Shown here: positions 25,225 through 34,275 of the stretch, piece by piece
Numbering within the stretch: the first letter of the stretch is position 1
How the letters are laid out: each line of letters begins with the position of its first letter
Assembly: GCF_000204195.1 (NCBI RefSeq)
Contig: NZ_AFBG01000018.1
Location: 434,001-498,000 of the forward strand
Origin: Acidovorax radicis N35
GTDB taxonomy: Bacteria; Pseudomonadota; Gammaproteobacteria; Burkholderiales; Burkholderiaceae_C
Length of the DNA stretch: 64,000 bases
Direction: 5' to 3'
Program-made: the position numbers and the translations under genes
The notes under the pieces: model-generated
Database searches by the model: none
Told to the model about the DNA's origin: nothing
What the model saw: only the letters and a program-made list of their open reading frames with translations

Positions 25225-25995
25225 TCAGTCCTGCTCGGCCGCCGCCAGCAGGGCGGCGATGCGCTGCTGCAGCGCCAGGGCCGCCACGGGCTGGGCCTGC
25301 AGCCAGGCGTGCAGGGCGTGGCCCGCGCCGGGCAACTGGACCACATCCACGCTGCGTGCGGCGGTGGCGACCTGGCCGTAGCCTTGGATGACGGCGAGCG
25401 GGATCACCACATCCTGTGCACCCCAGACCAGCAGCAATCGGCCGCGAAAACGCCGCAATGCCGTCCAGGCCAGAGCGTCGGTGAAGTCCGTGGTGGTGCG
25501 CAGGGTTTGCTGGAAAGCCGGGCCGAAGGGCTGGTGCTCGGCCACCGGCGTGTAGGCCGCGGGGCAGAACAACACCAGGGCGCGGGGCCGCAGCGCATCC
25601 AGCAGTTGGCAGGCCGTGTGGCCACCCATGCTGGAGGCGATCAGGGCCAGGGGCGGTCGTGCGGCCCCCAGGTCCAGGTGGGCCGCCACGGCCTGCGCCT
25701 GGGCCTGGCGGTCGGCCAGGCTGGAGCCCAGCAGGCTGCCGCCCGTGGCGCCATGGCCCACGAAGTCGAAGGCTGAGCCGGCCCAGCCTTGGGCGGCCAG
25801 GGGCTGGAGCAGGTAGTCCATGCGGCGGTGGTCGGTGGCCGCACCGCCGCCGTGCAGGGACACCAGGCGCGGCACCGCAGCGGCCGTGCGGCCCCAGGTG
25901 CTGCCATGCAGCCAGTGGGCGCCATAGGCCACGGTAAAAGCCGTGCGCACGGCGGCTGGCGCAGCTGCCTCCCGGGCGTCAGTTTTTTTCGCCAT
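25225..25995 (-). CDS. Alpha/beta hydrolase
   Basis: 256 aa. The oxyanion/nucleophile motifs are VSLHGGGAA and LIASSMGGH (Ser122; the first Gly of GxSxG is Ala). The catalytic Asp is probable in VWGAQDVVIPL and the His in LPGAGHAL. The substrate is unknown. Its start at 25995 overlaps the CbiM-like gene's stop by 17 bases, so they are co-transcribed. The N-terminal 20 residues are Ala-rich and variable. Confidence 0.87.
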   Translation of the reverse strand: MAKKTDAREAAAPAAVRTAFTVAYGAHWLHGSTWGRTAAAVPRLVSLHGGGAATDHRRMDYLLQPLAAQGWAGSAFDFVGHGATGGSLLGSSLADRQAQAQAVAAHLDLGAARPPLALIASSMGGHTACQLLDALRPRALVLFCPAAYTPVAEHQPFGPAFQQTLRTTTDFTDALAWTALRRFRGRLLLVWGAQDVVIPLAVIQGYGQVATAARSVDVVQLPGAGHALHAWLQAQPVAALALQQRIAALLAAAEQD

Positions 25996-26659
25996 GGAGG
26001 TACAGATCGTCCGACCAGGTAGCCAGCCATTCGGGCTTGAACGCCACGAACACTGCGCACAGCATGCCGGTGACCACCGCGTCCCCCCAGGCCATCAGCC
26101 AGCGCGCCACGAGCGAGAGCTGGCCACCCACGCCCGGCAGCGTGTGGCCGTTCCATTGCGACAGCGTGCCTGCCACGAACAGGCACAGCGCCGTACCCAG
26201 AAAGCCCCTCCCCAGCACATAGACGAAGGCGCGCACGCCCGCAAGCGATCGTGCCCCGGCCAGGCGGCGCAGCGCCACCCCCAGCAGCAGCGCCAGCGTG
26301 GCAGGCACCACGCCCTGCCACACGGCCATGCCCAGTGCATCCCACACGCCTAGGCCGGGTGAGACCAACGCCGCGATGGCGCCCACCGCCAGCAACGTCG
26401 GCACGGCCAGCGGCCAACCCAGCATGAGCAGCACCAGGCATGCGCCCGACCACTGCAGTTGCAGCGGCATGTGGTGCAGCGTGGGCAGGGCCCACATCCA
26501 GGGCAGAAACACCAGCGTGGCCAGCAGCGGTGTCCACAACGCAGATGGCGTGCCAAAGGCCTCGGGTGCCAGGGGCTTGCGGCTGGCCAATATGCGCCAG
26601 GGCCGCGCCGCCAGGGCGGCAACCAGAGCGACGAGGGCGAGGGCGGCTTCCAGCCACAT
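25979..26659 (-). CDS. CbiM-like energy-coupling-factor transporter permease
   Basis: 226 aa with about six membrane helices. The C-terminal GDAVVTGMLCAVFVAFKPEW is the typical CbiM/EcfS-like end. The N-terminal MHIPDG metal-binding loop of Ni/Co permeases is absent, so it may not bind nickel or cobalt through the usual site. This is a family often annotated as energy-coupling factor permease without its ATPase next door. It is coupled to the hydrolase gene by overlap. Confidence 0.72.
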   Translation of the reverse strand: MWLEAALALVALVAALAARPWRILASRKPLAPEAFGTPSALWTPLLATLVFLPWMWALPTLHHMPLQLQWSGACLVLLMLGWPLAVPTLLAVGAIAALVSPGLGVWDALGMAVWQGVVPATLALLLGVALRRLAGARSLAGVRAFVYVLGRGFLGTALCLFVAGTLSQWNGHTLPGVGGQLSLVARWLMAWGDAVVTGMLCAVFVAFKPEWLATWSDDLYLHGEKN

Positions 26660-26669
26660 GGTTCTGTTT

Positions 26670-26736
26670 ACTACGCTATTGATAGCTAGCAGCGCTTTAT
26701 GGATAAGCGCTAGAGGCCAATTTGATCCAAAAACCT
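26670..26736. repeat. Dispersed hairpin repeat, copy 3
   Basis: Plus strand TATTGATAGCTAGCAGCGCT, then TTATGGATAAGCGCTAGAGG, then CCAATTTGATCC. The complementary arms AGCGCTT/AAGCGCT form a hairpin. The core and length match copies at 15553, 19364 and 45765. It fills the gap between the CbiM-like gene start and the mfd stop. Confidence 0.75.
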
Positions 26737-29700
26737 TTAGACAGCAACCACCGGCTGCCCCAGCGACCGCAGGATGTCCCGCACCATCTGCGCGCGGTCC
26801 TTAGGCTCCTTCAGCTCGCGCTCGATGCGCAGCTTTTCGTTGCCCGCCAGCTTGATGTGCTTGTTCTTCTGGATGAGCTCGATGATGCGCATCGGGTCGA
26901 TGGGCGGCTGGGGCTTGAAGGTGATGTTGATCACGCCCGGAGCGGCATCCACCTTCACCACGCCATAGGGCTGGCTCAGCACGCGCAGGCGGTGCACGTC
27001 GATGAGGGTCTGGGCCTGCGGCGGCAGCTTGCCGAAACGGTCCACGATCTCTTCGAGCAGGCCGTCGATCTGGTCGGGGTTCTTGGCGGTGGCCAGCTTC
27101 TTGTAGAACGACAGGCGCAGGTGCACGTCGCCGCAGTAGTCGTCGGGCAGCAGGGCGGGGGCGTGCAGGTTGATGTCGGTGGTGACCGACAGGGGCGAGA
27201 GCAGGTCCGGCTCCTTGCCGGCCTTGAGCGCCTTGACGGCTTCGTTGAGCATCTCGTTGTACAGCTGGAAGCCCACCTCCAGCATGTTGCCGCTCTGGTT
27301 CTCGCCCAGCACCTCGCCGGCGCCGCGGATCTCCAGGTCGTGCATGGCCAGGTAGAAGCCGCTGCCCAGTTCCTCCATCTGCTGGATGGCATCGAGGCGC
27401 TGGGCGGCGTGCTTGGTCAGGCCCTCGGTGTCGGGCACCATGAGGTAGGCGTACGCCTGGTGGTGGCTGCGGCCCACGCGGCCGCGCAGCTGGTGCAGCT
27501 GCGCCAGGCCGAACTTATCGGCGCGGCTCATGATGATGGTGTTGGCCGTCGGCACGTCGATACCGGTCTCGATGATGGTCGAGCACAAGAGGATGTTGTA
27601 GCGCTGGGCCACGAAGTCGCGCATCACGCGTTCGAGCTCGCGCTCAGGCATCTGGCCGTGCGCCACGGCGATGCGGGCCTCGGGCAATATCTCTTCGAGC
27701 TTCTGGCGCCGGTTCTCGATGGTCTCCACCTCGTTGTGCAGGAAGTAGACCTGCCCGCCGCGCTTCAGTTCGCGCAGTACCGCCTCGCGGATCACGCCCG
27801 TGCCCTCGTTGCGCACGAAGGTCTTGATCGCCAGGCGCCGCTGCGGCGCGGTGGCGATGACCGACAGGTCGCGCAGGCCTTCCAGCGCCATGCCCAGCGT
27901 GCGCGGGATGGGCGTGGCCGTGAGGGTGAGCACATCCACCTCGGCGCGCAGGGCCTTCATCTGCTCCTTGTGGCGCACGCCGAAACGGTGCTCCTCGTCG
28001 ATGATCAAGAGGCCCAGGTTGTGGAACTTGGTGGATTCACTGAGCAGCTTGTGCGTGCCGACCACGATGTCCACCGTGCCGTCGCCGATGCCCTTGATGG
28101 CGGCGGTGATCTCCTTGCCCGAGCGAAAGCGCGACACCTCGGCCACCTTCACCGGCCACTTGCTGAAGCGGTCCACCAGCGTCTGGTAGTGCTGCTCGGC
28201 CAGCAGGGTTGTGGGCGCGAGGAAGGCCACCTGCTTGCCGCCCGTGACGGCCACGAAGGCCGCGCGCAGGGCCACCTCGGTCTTGCCGAAGCCTACGTCG
28301 CCGCAGACTAGGCGGTCCATGGGGCGGGGGCTGATCATGTCCTGGATCACCGCGTGGATGGCGGCGTTCTGGTCGGCGGTTTCTTCGAAGCCGAAGTCGT
28401 TGGCAAAAGTCTCGTAGTCCTGCGGGCTGTAGCGGAATGCGTGGCCTTCGCGCGCCGCGCGGCGGGCATAGATGTTGAGCAACTCGGCCGCGCTGTCACG
28501 CACCTGCTCGGCGGCTTTGCGCTTTGCCTTTTCCCACTGGCCGCTGCCCAGCTTGTGCAGCGGCGCTTCGTCGGCGCTCACGCCGGTGTAGCGGCTGATG
28601 AGCTGCAGCTGGCTCACGGGCACATAGAGCACGGCCTTGTCGGCGTATTCGAGGTGCAAGAACTCCTGCATGGCGGGCGTGCCGTCGGGGTTCTTATTGC
28701 CCACGTCCATGTTGACCAGGCCGCGGTAGCGGCCGATGCCGTGGGCGCTGTGCACCACGGGGTCGCCCACGTTGAGCTCGGCCAGGTCCTTGATCAACGC
28801 CTCGACGTCGCTCACCTGCTCCTGCTTCTTGCGCCGGCGCGTGGTGGGGCCGGCAGCGAAGAGCTCGGTCTCGGTGACGAAGTCGATGCCGTCCTCGATC
28901 CAGCTGAAGCCCACGGTGAGGCCGGCAGTCGCAATGCCCACCTTTTCGTCGGCCGTGCCCTGGAACTCGGCCAGCGAGTCGAAGGCCGGCGGGTTCACCC
29001 CGCTCGCGCGCAGAAAGTCGAGCAGGCTCTCGCGCCGGCCCGCGCTTTCGGCCAGCAGCAGCACGCGGTGCGGCGTGTTGCGGATGTGGGCATGCAGGCG
29101 GGCCAGCGGGTCTTCGGCGCCACGCACCACCGACAGGTCGCCCAGCTTCTGGAAGTGCGGGTTGTCGGCGATGTCCTCCACTCCGGGGCGGATGGACAGC
29201 TGGGCATGCTCCTTGGCGCGCGTGTAGAACTGGTCGGCCGAGAGGAACAGCTCTTCGGGCGGCAGCACCGGGCGCTCGGGGTCGCCCTGCACCAGGCGAA
29301 AGCGGTCTTTCGTGTCCTGCCAGAAGCGCTGGAAGGCGGGCTCCAGGTCGCCGTGCAGCACCACGGTGGCTTCTGACCCGAGGTAGTCGAACACCGTGGC
29401 TGTTTCATCGAAGAACAGCGGCAGGTAGTACTCGATGCCCGCGGTGGCCACGCCCGCGCCCATGTCCTTGTAGATGCGGCTCTTGGTCGGGTCACCCTCG
29501 AGCATCTCGCGCCAGCGGCTCCTGAACTTGGCGCGCGCGTCGTCGTCCATGGGGAACTCGCGCCCGGGCAGCAGGCGCACTTCGGGCACGGGGTACAGGC
29601 TGCGCTGGCTGTCGGGGTCGAAGGTGCGGATGCTGTCGATCTCGTCGTCGAACAGGTCCACGCGGTACGGTACCAGCGAGCCCATGGGGAACAGGTCGAT

Positions 29701-30213
29701 CAGCCCGCCGCGCACCGCGTATTCGCCGGGGCTGACCACCTGCGACACGTGGCTGTAGCCCGCCAGCGTGAGCTGGGCCTTGAACTTGGCTTCGTCGAGC
29801 TTTTGCTTGACCTTGAAGTGGAAGGTATACCCCGCCAAAAAGGACGGCGGCGCCAACCGGTACAGCGCCGTGGTGGCGGGCACCAGCACCACGTCGGCCC
29901 CGGTGTCCTTGTCCTTCTGGCTGATGCGCCACAGAGTGGCCAGCCGCTCACTGATCAGGTCCTGGTGCGGCGAGAAGGTGTCGTAGGGCAGTGTCTCCCA
30001 GTCCGGGAACAGCGCGCAGCGCAGCGATGGCGCGAAGAACGCCATTTCCTCGATAAGGCGCTGCGCATCCGTGGCGTCGGCCGTGACGATGGCGGTGGTG
30101 CGTCCTGCGGCCTTGTCACGTTCGGCCAGGCGGGCCAGCAGCAGGGAGTCGGCACTGCCCACGGGGCGGGGCAGGGTGAAGCGTTTTCCGGGGGAGAGTT
30201 TGGGCAGTTCCAT
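26737..30213 (-). CDS. mfd: Transcription-repair coupling factor Mfd
   Basis: 1158 aa from the ATG at 30213 (MELPKLSPGKRF). The order is a UvrB-like N-terminal domain (about 1-400), the RNA-polymerase-interacting domain (RID, around 470-540, including DPVVHSAHGIGRYRGL), then the two RecG-like motor domains and the C-terminal D7 domain. Motifs: GDVGFGKTEVA (Walker A), LIIDEEHRFGV (DEEH) and HQLRGRVGRS. Mfd removes stalled RNA polymerase and recruits UvrA in transcription-coupled repair. A longer frame to 30288 exists but is not supported. The length is close to the 1148 aa of E. coli Mfd. Confidence 0.97.
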   Translation of the reverse strand: MELPKLSPGKRFTLPRPVGSADSLLLARLAERDKAAGRTTAIVTADATDAQRLIEEMAFFAPSLRCALFPDWETLPYDTFSPHQDLISERLATLWRISQKDKDTGADVVLVPATTALYRLAPPSFLAGYTFHFKVKQKLDEAKFKAQLTLAGYSHVSQVVSPGEYAVRGGLIDLFPMGSLVPYRVDLFDDEIDSIRTFDPDSQRSLYPVPEVRLLPGREFPMDDDARAKFRSRWREMLEGDPTKSRIYKDMGAGVATAGIEYYLPLFFDETATVFDYLGSEATVVLHGDLEPAFQRFWQDTKDRFRLVQGDPERPVLPPEELFLSADQFYTRAKEHAQLSIRPGVEDIADNPHFQKLGDLSVVRGAEDPLARLHAHIRNTPHRVLLLAESAGRRESLLDFLRASGVNPPAFDSLAEFQGTADEKVGIATAGLTVGFSWIEDGIDFVTETELFAAGPTTRRRKKQEQVSDVEALIKDLAELNVGDPVVHSAHGIGRYRGLVNMDVGNKNPDGTPAMQEFLHLEYADKAVLYVPVSQLQLISRYTGVSADEAPLHKLGSGQWEKAKRKAAEQVRDSAAELLNIYARRAAREGHAFRYSPQDYETFANDFGFEETADQNAAIHAVIQDMISPRPMDRLVCGDVGFGKTEVALRAAFVAVTGGKQVAFLAPTTLLAEQHYQTLVDRFSKWPVKVAEVSRFRSGKEITAAIKGIGDGTVDIVVGTHKLLSESTKFHNLGLLIIDEEHRFGVRHKEQMKALRAEVDVLTLTATPIPRTLGMALEGLRDLSVIATAPQRRLAIKTFVRNEGTGVIREAVLRELKRGGQVYFLHNEVETIENRRQKLEEILPEARIAVAHGQMPERELERVMRDFVAQRYNILLCSTIIETGIDVPTANTIIMSRADKFGLAQLHQLRGRVGRSHHQAYAYLMVPDTEGLTKHAAQRLDAIQQMEELGSGFYLAMHDLEIRGAGEVLGENQSGNMLEVGFQLYNEMLNEAVKALKAGKEPDLLSPLSVTTDINLHAPALLPDDYCGDVHLRLSFYKKLATAKNPDQIDGLLEEIVDRFGKLPPQAQTLIDVHRLRVLSQPYGVVKVDAAPGVINITFKPQPPIDPMRIIELIQKNKHIKLAGNEKLRIERELKEPKDRAQMVRDILRSLGQPVVAV

Positions 30214-30313
30214 GCGGACGGTGTGTGTCGTCTGGGCCCGCCGCATCCCCAGGGGCGCAAAACGCGCACGGGCTGGATGGGTAGGCAACGGGAGATTTTA
30301 GAATGAGCGATCC

Positions 30314-31234
30314 ATGACTGCTCCCTTGTTGCACCCCCCGCTCGCTCCTTTGTCTGCCCACGGGCGATTTTGGGCGCTGGTGCCCTGCGCCGGCATGGGC
30401 TCGCGTGCTGTTCCGGCTGGCGCCGCTTTGATGGCCCCGGCGCCGGCTTCAGGCAATGCTGTGCCATTGACATCGACGTTGGCCGCTTTCTCGGCCGTGG
30501 ACGCTGCGCCAACCACGGCCCCGGCACCCCTGCCCAAGCAGTACCACCTGGTGGCGGGGCAGCCCATGGTGCTGCACACGCTGGCGGCTTTTGCCGGCGT
30601 GGGGCGCCTGCTGGGCACCCTGGTTGCGGTGGCCCCTGGGGACCGGTTTCTGGATGCACATGCACACCCAGCGTTTTTTGTGGTGGAGTGTGGTGGTCCG
30701 ACACGTGCTGACACGGTGCTGGGCGGTCTGCGGGCCCTGCTGGAGCGGGGTGCGCTGCGTGATGACTGGGTGCTGGTGCACGATGCGGCGCGCTGCCTGG
30801 TGACCGCCGACCAGATCGACAACCTCATTGACCAGTGTGCTGGCGACAGCGTGGGGGGGTTGTTGGCCCACAAGCTGGCCGACACGCTCAAGACCTCCAT
30901 CGACGGCCCGGGCGGCGTGCGCGTGGCTTCCACGGTGGATCGCAGTGATAAATGGCTTGCGCAGACGCCGCAGATGTTCCGCATCGGGCCGCTCATGGAT
31001 GCCATGGACAAGGTGGGTTCCAACGTGACGGACGAGGCCAGCGCCATGGAGGCGATGGGCCTGCACCCGCGTCTGGTGCAGGGAGGGGCGCAAAACTTCA
31101 AGGTCACCTACCCGGACGATTTCGCGCTGGCTGCCGCCGTGCTTGCTGCGCGTGCGCACGGAACGACGCTGGAGCGTTTTGGTGGCGACCGGGGCCAGGT
31201 GACCACCGCCCCTGGCAAGAAGAATCTGTTTTAG
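30314..31234 (+). CDS. ispD: 2-C-methyl-D-erythritol 4-phosphate cytidylyltransferase
   Basis: 306 aa, larger than the usual ~235. It carries the G-rich loop PCAGMGSRA, the PKQY motif, HDAARCL and the C-terminal VTYPDDF. The residues joining CTP-binding loop and PKQY number 43 here (against 6 in E. coli IspD), so a ~37-residue Ala/Pro-rich insertion splits the signature. It also reads HDAARCL where HDAARP is common. It makes CDP-methylerythritol in the non-mevalonate isoprenoid pathway. ATG at 30314, 100 bases from the divergent mfd. ispF follows after 97 bases. Confidence 0.93.
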   Translation: MTAPLLHPPLAPLSAHGRFWALVPCAGMGSRAVPAGAALMAPAPASGNAVPLTSTLAAFSAVDAAPTTAPAPLPKQYHLVAGQPMVLHTLAAFAGVGRLLGTLVAVAPGDRFLDAHAHPAFFVVECGGPTRADTVLGGLRALLERGALRDDWVLVHDAARCLVTADQIDNLIDQCAGDSVGGLLAHKLADTLKTSIDGPGGVRVASTVDRSDKWLAQTPQMFRIGPLMDAMDKVGSNVTDEASAMEAMGLHPRLVQGGAQNFKVTYPDDFALAAAVLAARAHGTTLERFGGDRGQVTTAPGKKNLF

Positions 31235-31331
31235 AACCGTTTCCTCCGGTTCATCGACCCCGGCCTCACGGCGCAGTCAGGGGCGCAAGGCAACACAACG
31301 CCGCAAGGCACCCACAAACAAAGGCAAACGG

Positions 31332-31823
31332 ATGAATTTCAGGATTGGTGAAGGCTGGGATGTGCATGCACTGGTCCCCGGCCGCCGTCTGGTGATTGGC
31401 GGCGTGGAGATTGCCCATCCCATGGGTCTGCTCGGCCACTCGGACGCCGACGTGCTGTTGCATGCGATTACCGACGCGCTGCTGGGCGCAGCTGCCCTGG
31501 GCGACATTGGCAGCCATTTCCCCGACACCGATGCAGCCTTTCGTGGCGCCGATTCCGGCGTCTTGCTGGCCGAGGCCGCGCGGCGCGTGCGTGCGGCCGG
31601 GTACGAAATCGGCAATATCGACAGCACTGTGGTCGCGCAGGCACCGCGCCTGGCCGCGCACATTCCCGGCATGCGGGCTGCCATTGCACGTGCCGTGGGC
31701 ATCGCCGAGGGGCAGGTCAATGTGAAAGCCAAGACGGCCGAGCGCCTGGGGCCGGTGGGGCAGGGGCTGGCGATGGAGGCACGGGCTGCGGTGCTGATCT
31801 ACGCGGCTGAACTTCAGCGCTGA
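31332..31823 (+). CDS. ispF: 2-C-methyl-D-erythritol 2,4-cyclodiphosphate synthase
   Basis: 163 aa. Metal and active-site residues are visible: Asp10 and His12 (GWDVHAL), and His44 ([12 protein letters not shown]). IGSHFPDTD and the C-terminal [14 protein letters not shown] complete the family pattern. It closes the ring of CDP-ME2P to MEcPP, two steps after IspD. The same-strand ispD-ispF pair is the usual order. The canonical KATT(T) is KAKT here. Confidence 0.96.
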   Translation: MNFRIGEGWDVHALVPGRRLVIGGVEIAHPMGLLGHSDADVLLHAITDALLGAAALGDIGSHFPDTDAAFRGADSGVLLAEAARRVRAAGYEIGNIDSTVVAQAPRLAAHIPGMRAAIARAVGIAEGQVNVKAKTAERLGPVGQGLAMEARAAVLIYAAELQR

Positions 31824-31973
31824 TCGGGCCGGGCGGCACGGCTTGTTCGCAACCCCGCGCGGGAGCCCCCGGCCGGGGGGATGTTGGCCTTGCCCACATT
31901 GCGAGGAGTGTGGGGCCTGAACCACCAGGAGAGAGCCGCGCACTCCACAAGCCGGTATCGAGAACGAAGTAAG

Positions 31974-32002
31974 AACGCGGGGCTGCATTGCACCCCCGCG
32001 TT
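31974..32002 (-). terminator. Candidate terminator hairpin for Bug receptor gene
   Basis: Nine-base perfect stem AACGCGGGG / CCCCGCGTT with an 11-base loop, starting 22 bases downstream of the minus-strand stop at 32025. The T-rich tail is weak (TTCTTACTT), so efficiency is uncertain. Confidence 0.45.
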
Positions 32003-32024
32003 CCCTCCCGCTTACGGTGCGACG

Positions 32025-33020
32025 TCACTCCATCGTGATCTGGGATGTCGTCACGATATCGCGGTACAGCGTTGCCTGCGGTCTGATAAATTTCTTGAAT
32101 TCAGGTCCACTCAAGTAGGCGACCGTAATGCCTGCTTCCTGCAGCTTCTGCCGCAACTCGGGCTGTGCAAGAGCTTCCTGCAGTGCCTTGTCGGTGGCGT
32201 TCACCGTCGCTGCGGGGGTGCCTGACTTCATGAAGAGGCCTTGCCACAATGGCAGTGCCACGTTGGAGAATCCGTCCTCTTCGCCAATGCGTTTGACATC
32301 AGACAGCTGCGGCACCCGTGCGGTGTCGGAGACCGATAGCGCCCTGATCTTGCCGTCCTTGAGAAATGGCATGGCCGTGGAGAGCACCAACACGGCGCTG
32401 TCCACCTGTCCGCCGACCAGGTCGTTGGTGATGTGGGTGCCACCACGGTAGGGTACGTGCAGCATGGACACCTTGGCCTGCTTGTTGATCAGTGCGCCGT
32501 ACAGATGCTGCATCGTGCCGATTCCCGGTGTGGCGAAGTTGATGCTGTCCTTGCCACCCTGGCGCAGCGCGGCAACAAGGTCTTGCAGGTTGGAGTAGGG
32601 CGACGCCTTGCGCACGGCAAAGATCATCGGGACGGTGGTCATGCGCCCCACCGGAATGAAGTCATTCTCCCAGTCGAGTTTGACCTTGGGGTTGACCATG
32701 GGCACGACCACTGTGTCGGTGCCTCCCATGTAGATCAGACTGCCATCGGCCGGTCCGTTGAGCACCCGCTGTGCGGCCAGCATGCCGCTGGCGCCCGCCA
32801 CGTTCTCGATGATGACGGTACGGCCTAGCCGCTTGCCCAGCTCGGTCGCAACAATGCGCGCGACAAGATCTGCGCTTCCGCCAGCGGAATAGCCCACGAT
32901 CAGTGAGATGGGTTTGGTATTGCCGCTGTCGCTCTGCGCCTGCGCGGTGTGGGTGACAAGGGTTCCCGTGCTCAGGATTGTCATCGCGGCGGCCTGACAG
33001 AGGAGTTGTCTGCGTTGCAT
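32025..33020 (-). CDS. Bug-family periplasmic solute receptor
   Basis: 331 aa with a signal peptide (hydrophobic region at about 8-22, cleavage near HTAQA). The mature protein has the Bug/TctC pattern SLIVGYSAGGSADLVARIVA and GRTVIIENVAGASGMLAAQRV. Such receptors bind carboxylates or related anions for TRAP/TTT transporters. No TctA/TctB genes are here. It is encoded 14 bases downstream of the porin gene on the same strand and beside the lyase gene, so its ligand may be the lyase substrate (inference). Confidence 0.9.
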   Translation of the reverse strand: MQRRQLLCQAAAMTILSTGTLVTHTAQAQSDSGNTKPISLIVGYSAGGSADLVARIVATELGKRLGRTVIIENVAGASGMLAAQRVLNGPADGSLIYMGGTDTVVVPMVNPKVKLDWENDFIPVGRMTTVPMIFAVRKASPYSNLQDLVAALRQGGKDSINFATPGIGTMQHLYGALINKQAKVSMLHVPYRGGTHITNDLVGGQVDSAVLVLSTAMPFLKDGKIRALSVSDTARVPQLSDVKRIGEEDGFSNVALPLWQGLFMKSGTPAATVNATDKALQEALAQPELRQKLQEAGITVAYLSGPEFKKFIRPQATLYRDIVTTSQITME

Positions 33021-33034
33021 GTGGTGACTCCTGT

Positions 33035-34075
33035 TCAGAATGTGTGCTTCACGCCAAAGTCGATGGCTGTGGTGCGTGTGAGGCCGTCGCGCTTGGCTGT
33101 GCCGAGGTTGGTGTAGAGCAAGGTGCGTTTGCTCAGGTCGTACTGAAGACCCGCGCCGATCATCTGCGAATCGAGTTGGGTGGCGGGTTTCAAGTGCCCA
33201 ACCATGAGGTAAGTACGACCAAAACTCAGCGGCACCATGGCCGACACGCTGTAGGCCGTGGCATCGCCATTGACCCCGCCTTTGGCGCGGCTGTAGCTGG
33301 CCTTGGTGTGCACCACGCCGAAGTCGTACCCGCCTGCCACCAGAGCCAGGTGGGTGCTGGAGTCAAGCCGGTCGAACGCTGCGCCCACCCACACAGACCC
33401 ACTTTTGTACTGCAAGTTGCCTGAGGTGGCGTTGCTCCGCGCGCCTTCGCCAAAGGCGCCAGAAATCTCCATGCTCACGCCAGAGATCACGGGCGATTTG
33501 TAGCCTACGGCGTTTGCCCAACGGATGTTGGATGCTTCTACGGGAGCCGCCACAGGCGTGTAGTTGGCATAGGTGTAAGCGGAGCCCAGCTGGCTCACGT
33601 AGCTCCAATAGGTGGGGTCCGCATTGAGGGCCACTGTGTAGGCTGCCGAGTATTCACGGCCCGCGTACACCTCGCCCCACTGGCTGCTACCCACCGCCAC
33701 CACCGAGCGGCCGAGCCAGTAGATGTTGGCATTGCTTGGTGCGCCCGTGTCGGCGGCGAAGCGGTGCTCGATCTGAAAGCGCGAATAGAGACCGCCGCCC
33801 ATGTCCTCGCGGCCCATGAAGCCCAGGCGCGACGTATTGCCCGCCTTCAGGGTCCAGACCTGTGGCGTCACGCCGCGCCCGGGCAGCAGGGCGCCGGGGG
33901 TGGTGCCGCCGTTGGCGCGGGCCAGGCCCTGGTCGACAATTCCATAGATGGTCAGCGAGGACTGGGCCTGCGCCGCGGTGCAGGCCCCGACGCTTGCCAT
34001 GAGAAAGCTTAGTAGTGCGATGTGGGGTGCTGTAGCGGGTGGGCAAGCCTTGCTTGCCAGGAAATGCCGTGTCAT
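33035..34075 (-). CDS. Gram-negative outer-membrane porin
   Basis: 346 aa from the ATG at 34075, which is preceded by CGGAG. It has a signal peptide ending ACTAAQAQ, and the mature start SSLTIYGIVDQGLARANGG is typical of betaproteobacterial trimeric porins. The C-terminus is a final amphipathic strand ending in Phe (TAIDFGVKHTF). It forms a 16-strand passive channel. It precedes the Bug receptor gene with 14 bases between. It is divergent from the lyase, with a repeat-rich operator region between them. Confidence 0.93.
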   Translation of the reverse strand: MTRHFLASKACPPATAPHIALLSFLMASVGACTAAQAQSSLTIYGIVDQGLARANGGTTPGALLPGRGVTPQVWTLKAGNTSRLGFMGREDMGGGLYSRFQIEHRFAADTGAPSNANIYWLGRSVVAVGSSQWGEVYAGREYSAAYTVALNADPTYWSYVSQLGSAYTYANYTPVAAPVEASNIRWANAVGYKSPVISGVSMEISGAFGEGARSNATSGNLQYKSGSVWVGAAFDRLDSSTHLALVAGGYDFGVVHTKASYSRAKGGVNGDATAYSVSAMVPLSFGRTYLMVGHLKPATQLDSQMIGAGLQYDLSKRTLLYTNLGTAKRDGLTRTTAIDFGVKHTF

Positions 34076-34122
34076 GAGTTTGTCTCCGTCGATGGTTGTT
34101 TGGCAGTGGTTTTTGAATTGTA

Positions 34123-34149
34123 TGTATTGAATTTGATTGATGCAATACA
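34123..34149. promoter_or_regulatory. Inverted repeat TGTATTG..CAATACA
   Basis: TGTATTG and its inverse CAATACA are separated by 13 bases (20 bases centre to centre, two helical turns). It lies upstream of the porin start at 34075. The same heptamer CAATACA recurs at 36794-36800, at the start codon of the regulator gene. Confidence 0.5.
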
Positions 34150-34225
34150 ATGCAATCGAGAGAATTGCGTAAGTCCGGCTGAGAGGGCGGGGTAAAACGG
34201 AGATTTCTCCTCGATGGACAACGCG

Positions 34226-34262
34226 ATACAACACAAATCTACGGATAAACCCGTAGTTGTAT
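34226..34262. promoter_or_regulatory. Nested palindrome upstream of lyase gene
   Basis: ATACAAC at 34226 and GTTGTAT at 34256 are inverse copies, enclosing CTACGG and CCGTAG (34239-34256), which form a short hairpin. It ends 14 bases before the lyase ATG. It may be the operator for the GntR-type regulator encoded downstream. Confidence 0.45.
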
Positions 34263-34275
34263 GGATGGAGTACAC

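Noticed and set aside
26722-28311. A 529-residue plus-strand open frame over mfd
   Set aside because: Fully antisense to the motor domains of mfd; composition is His/Val/Gly-rich as in typical GC shadow frames.
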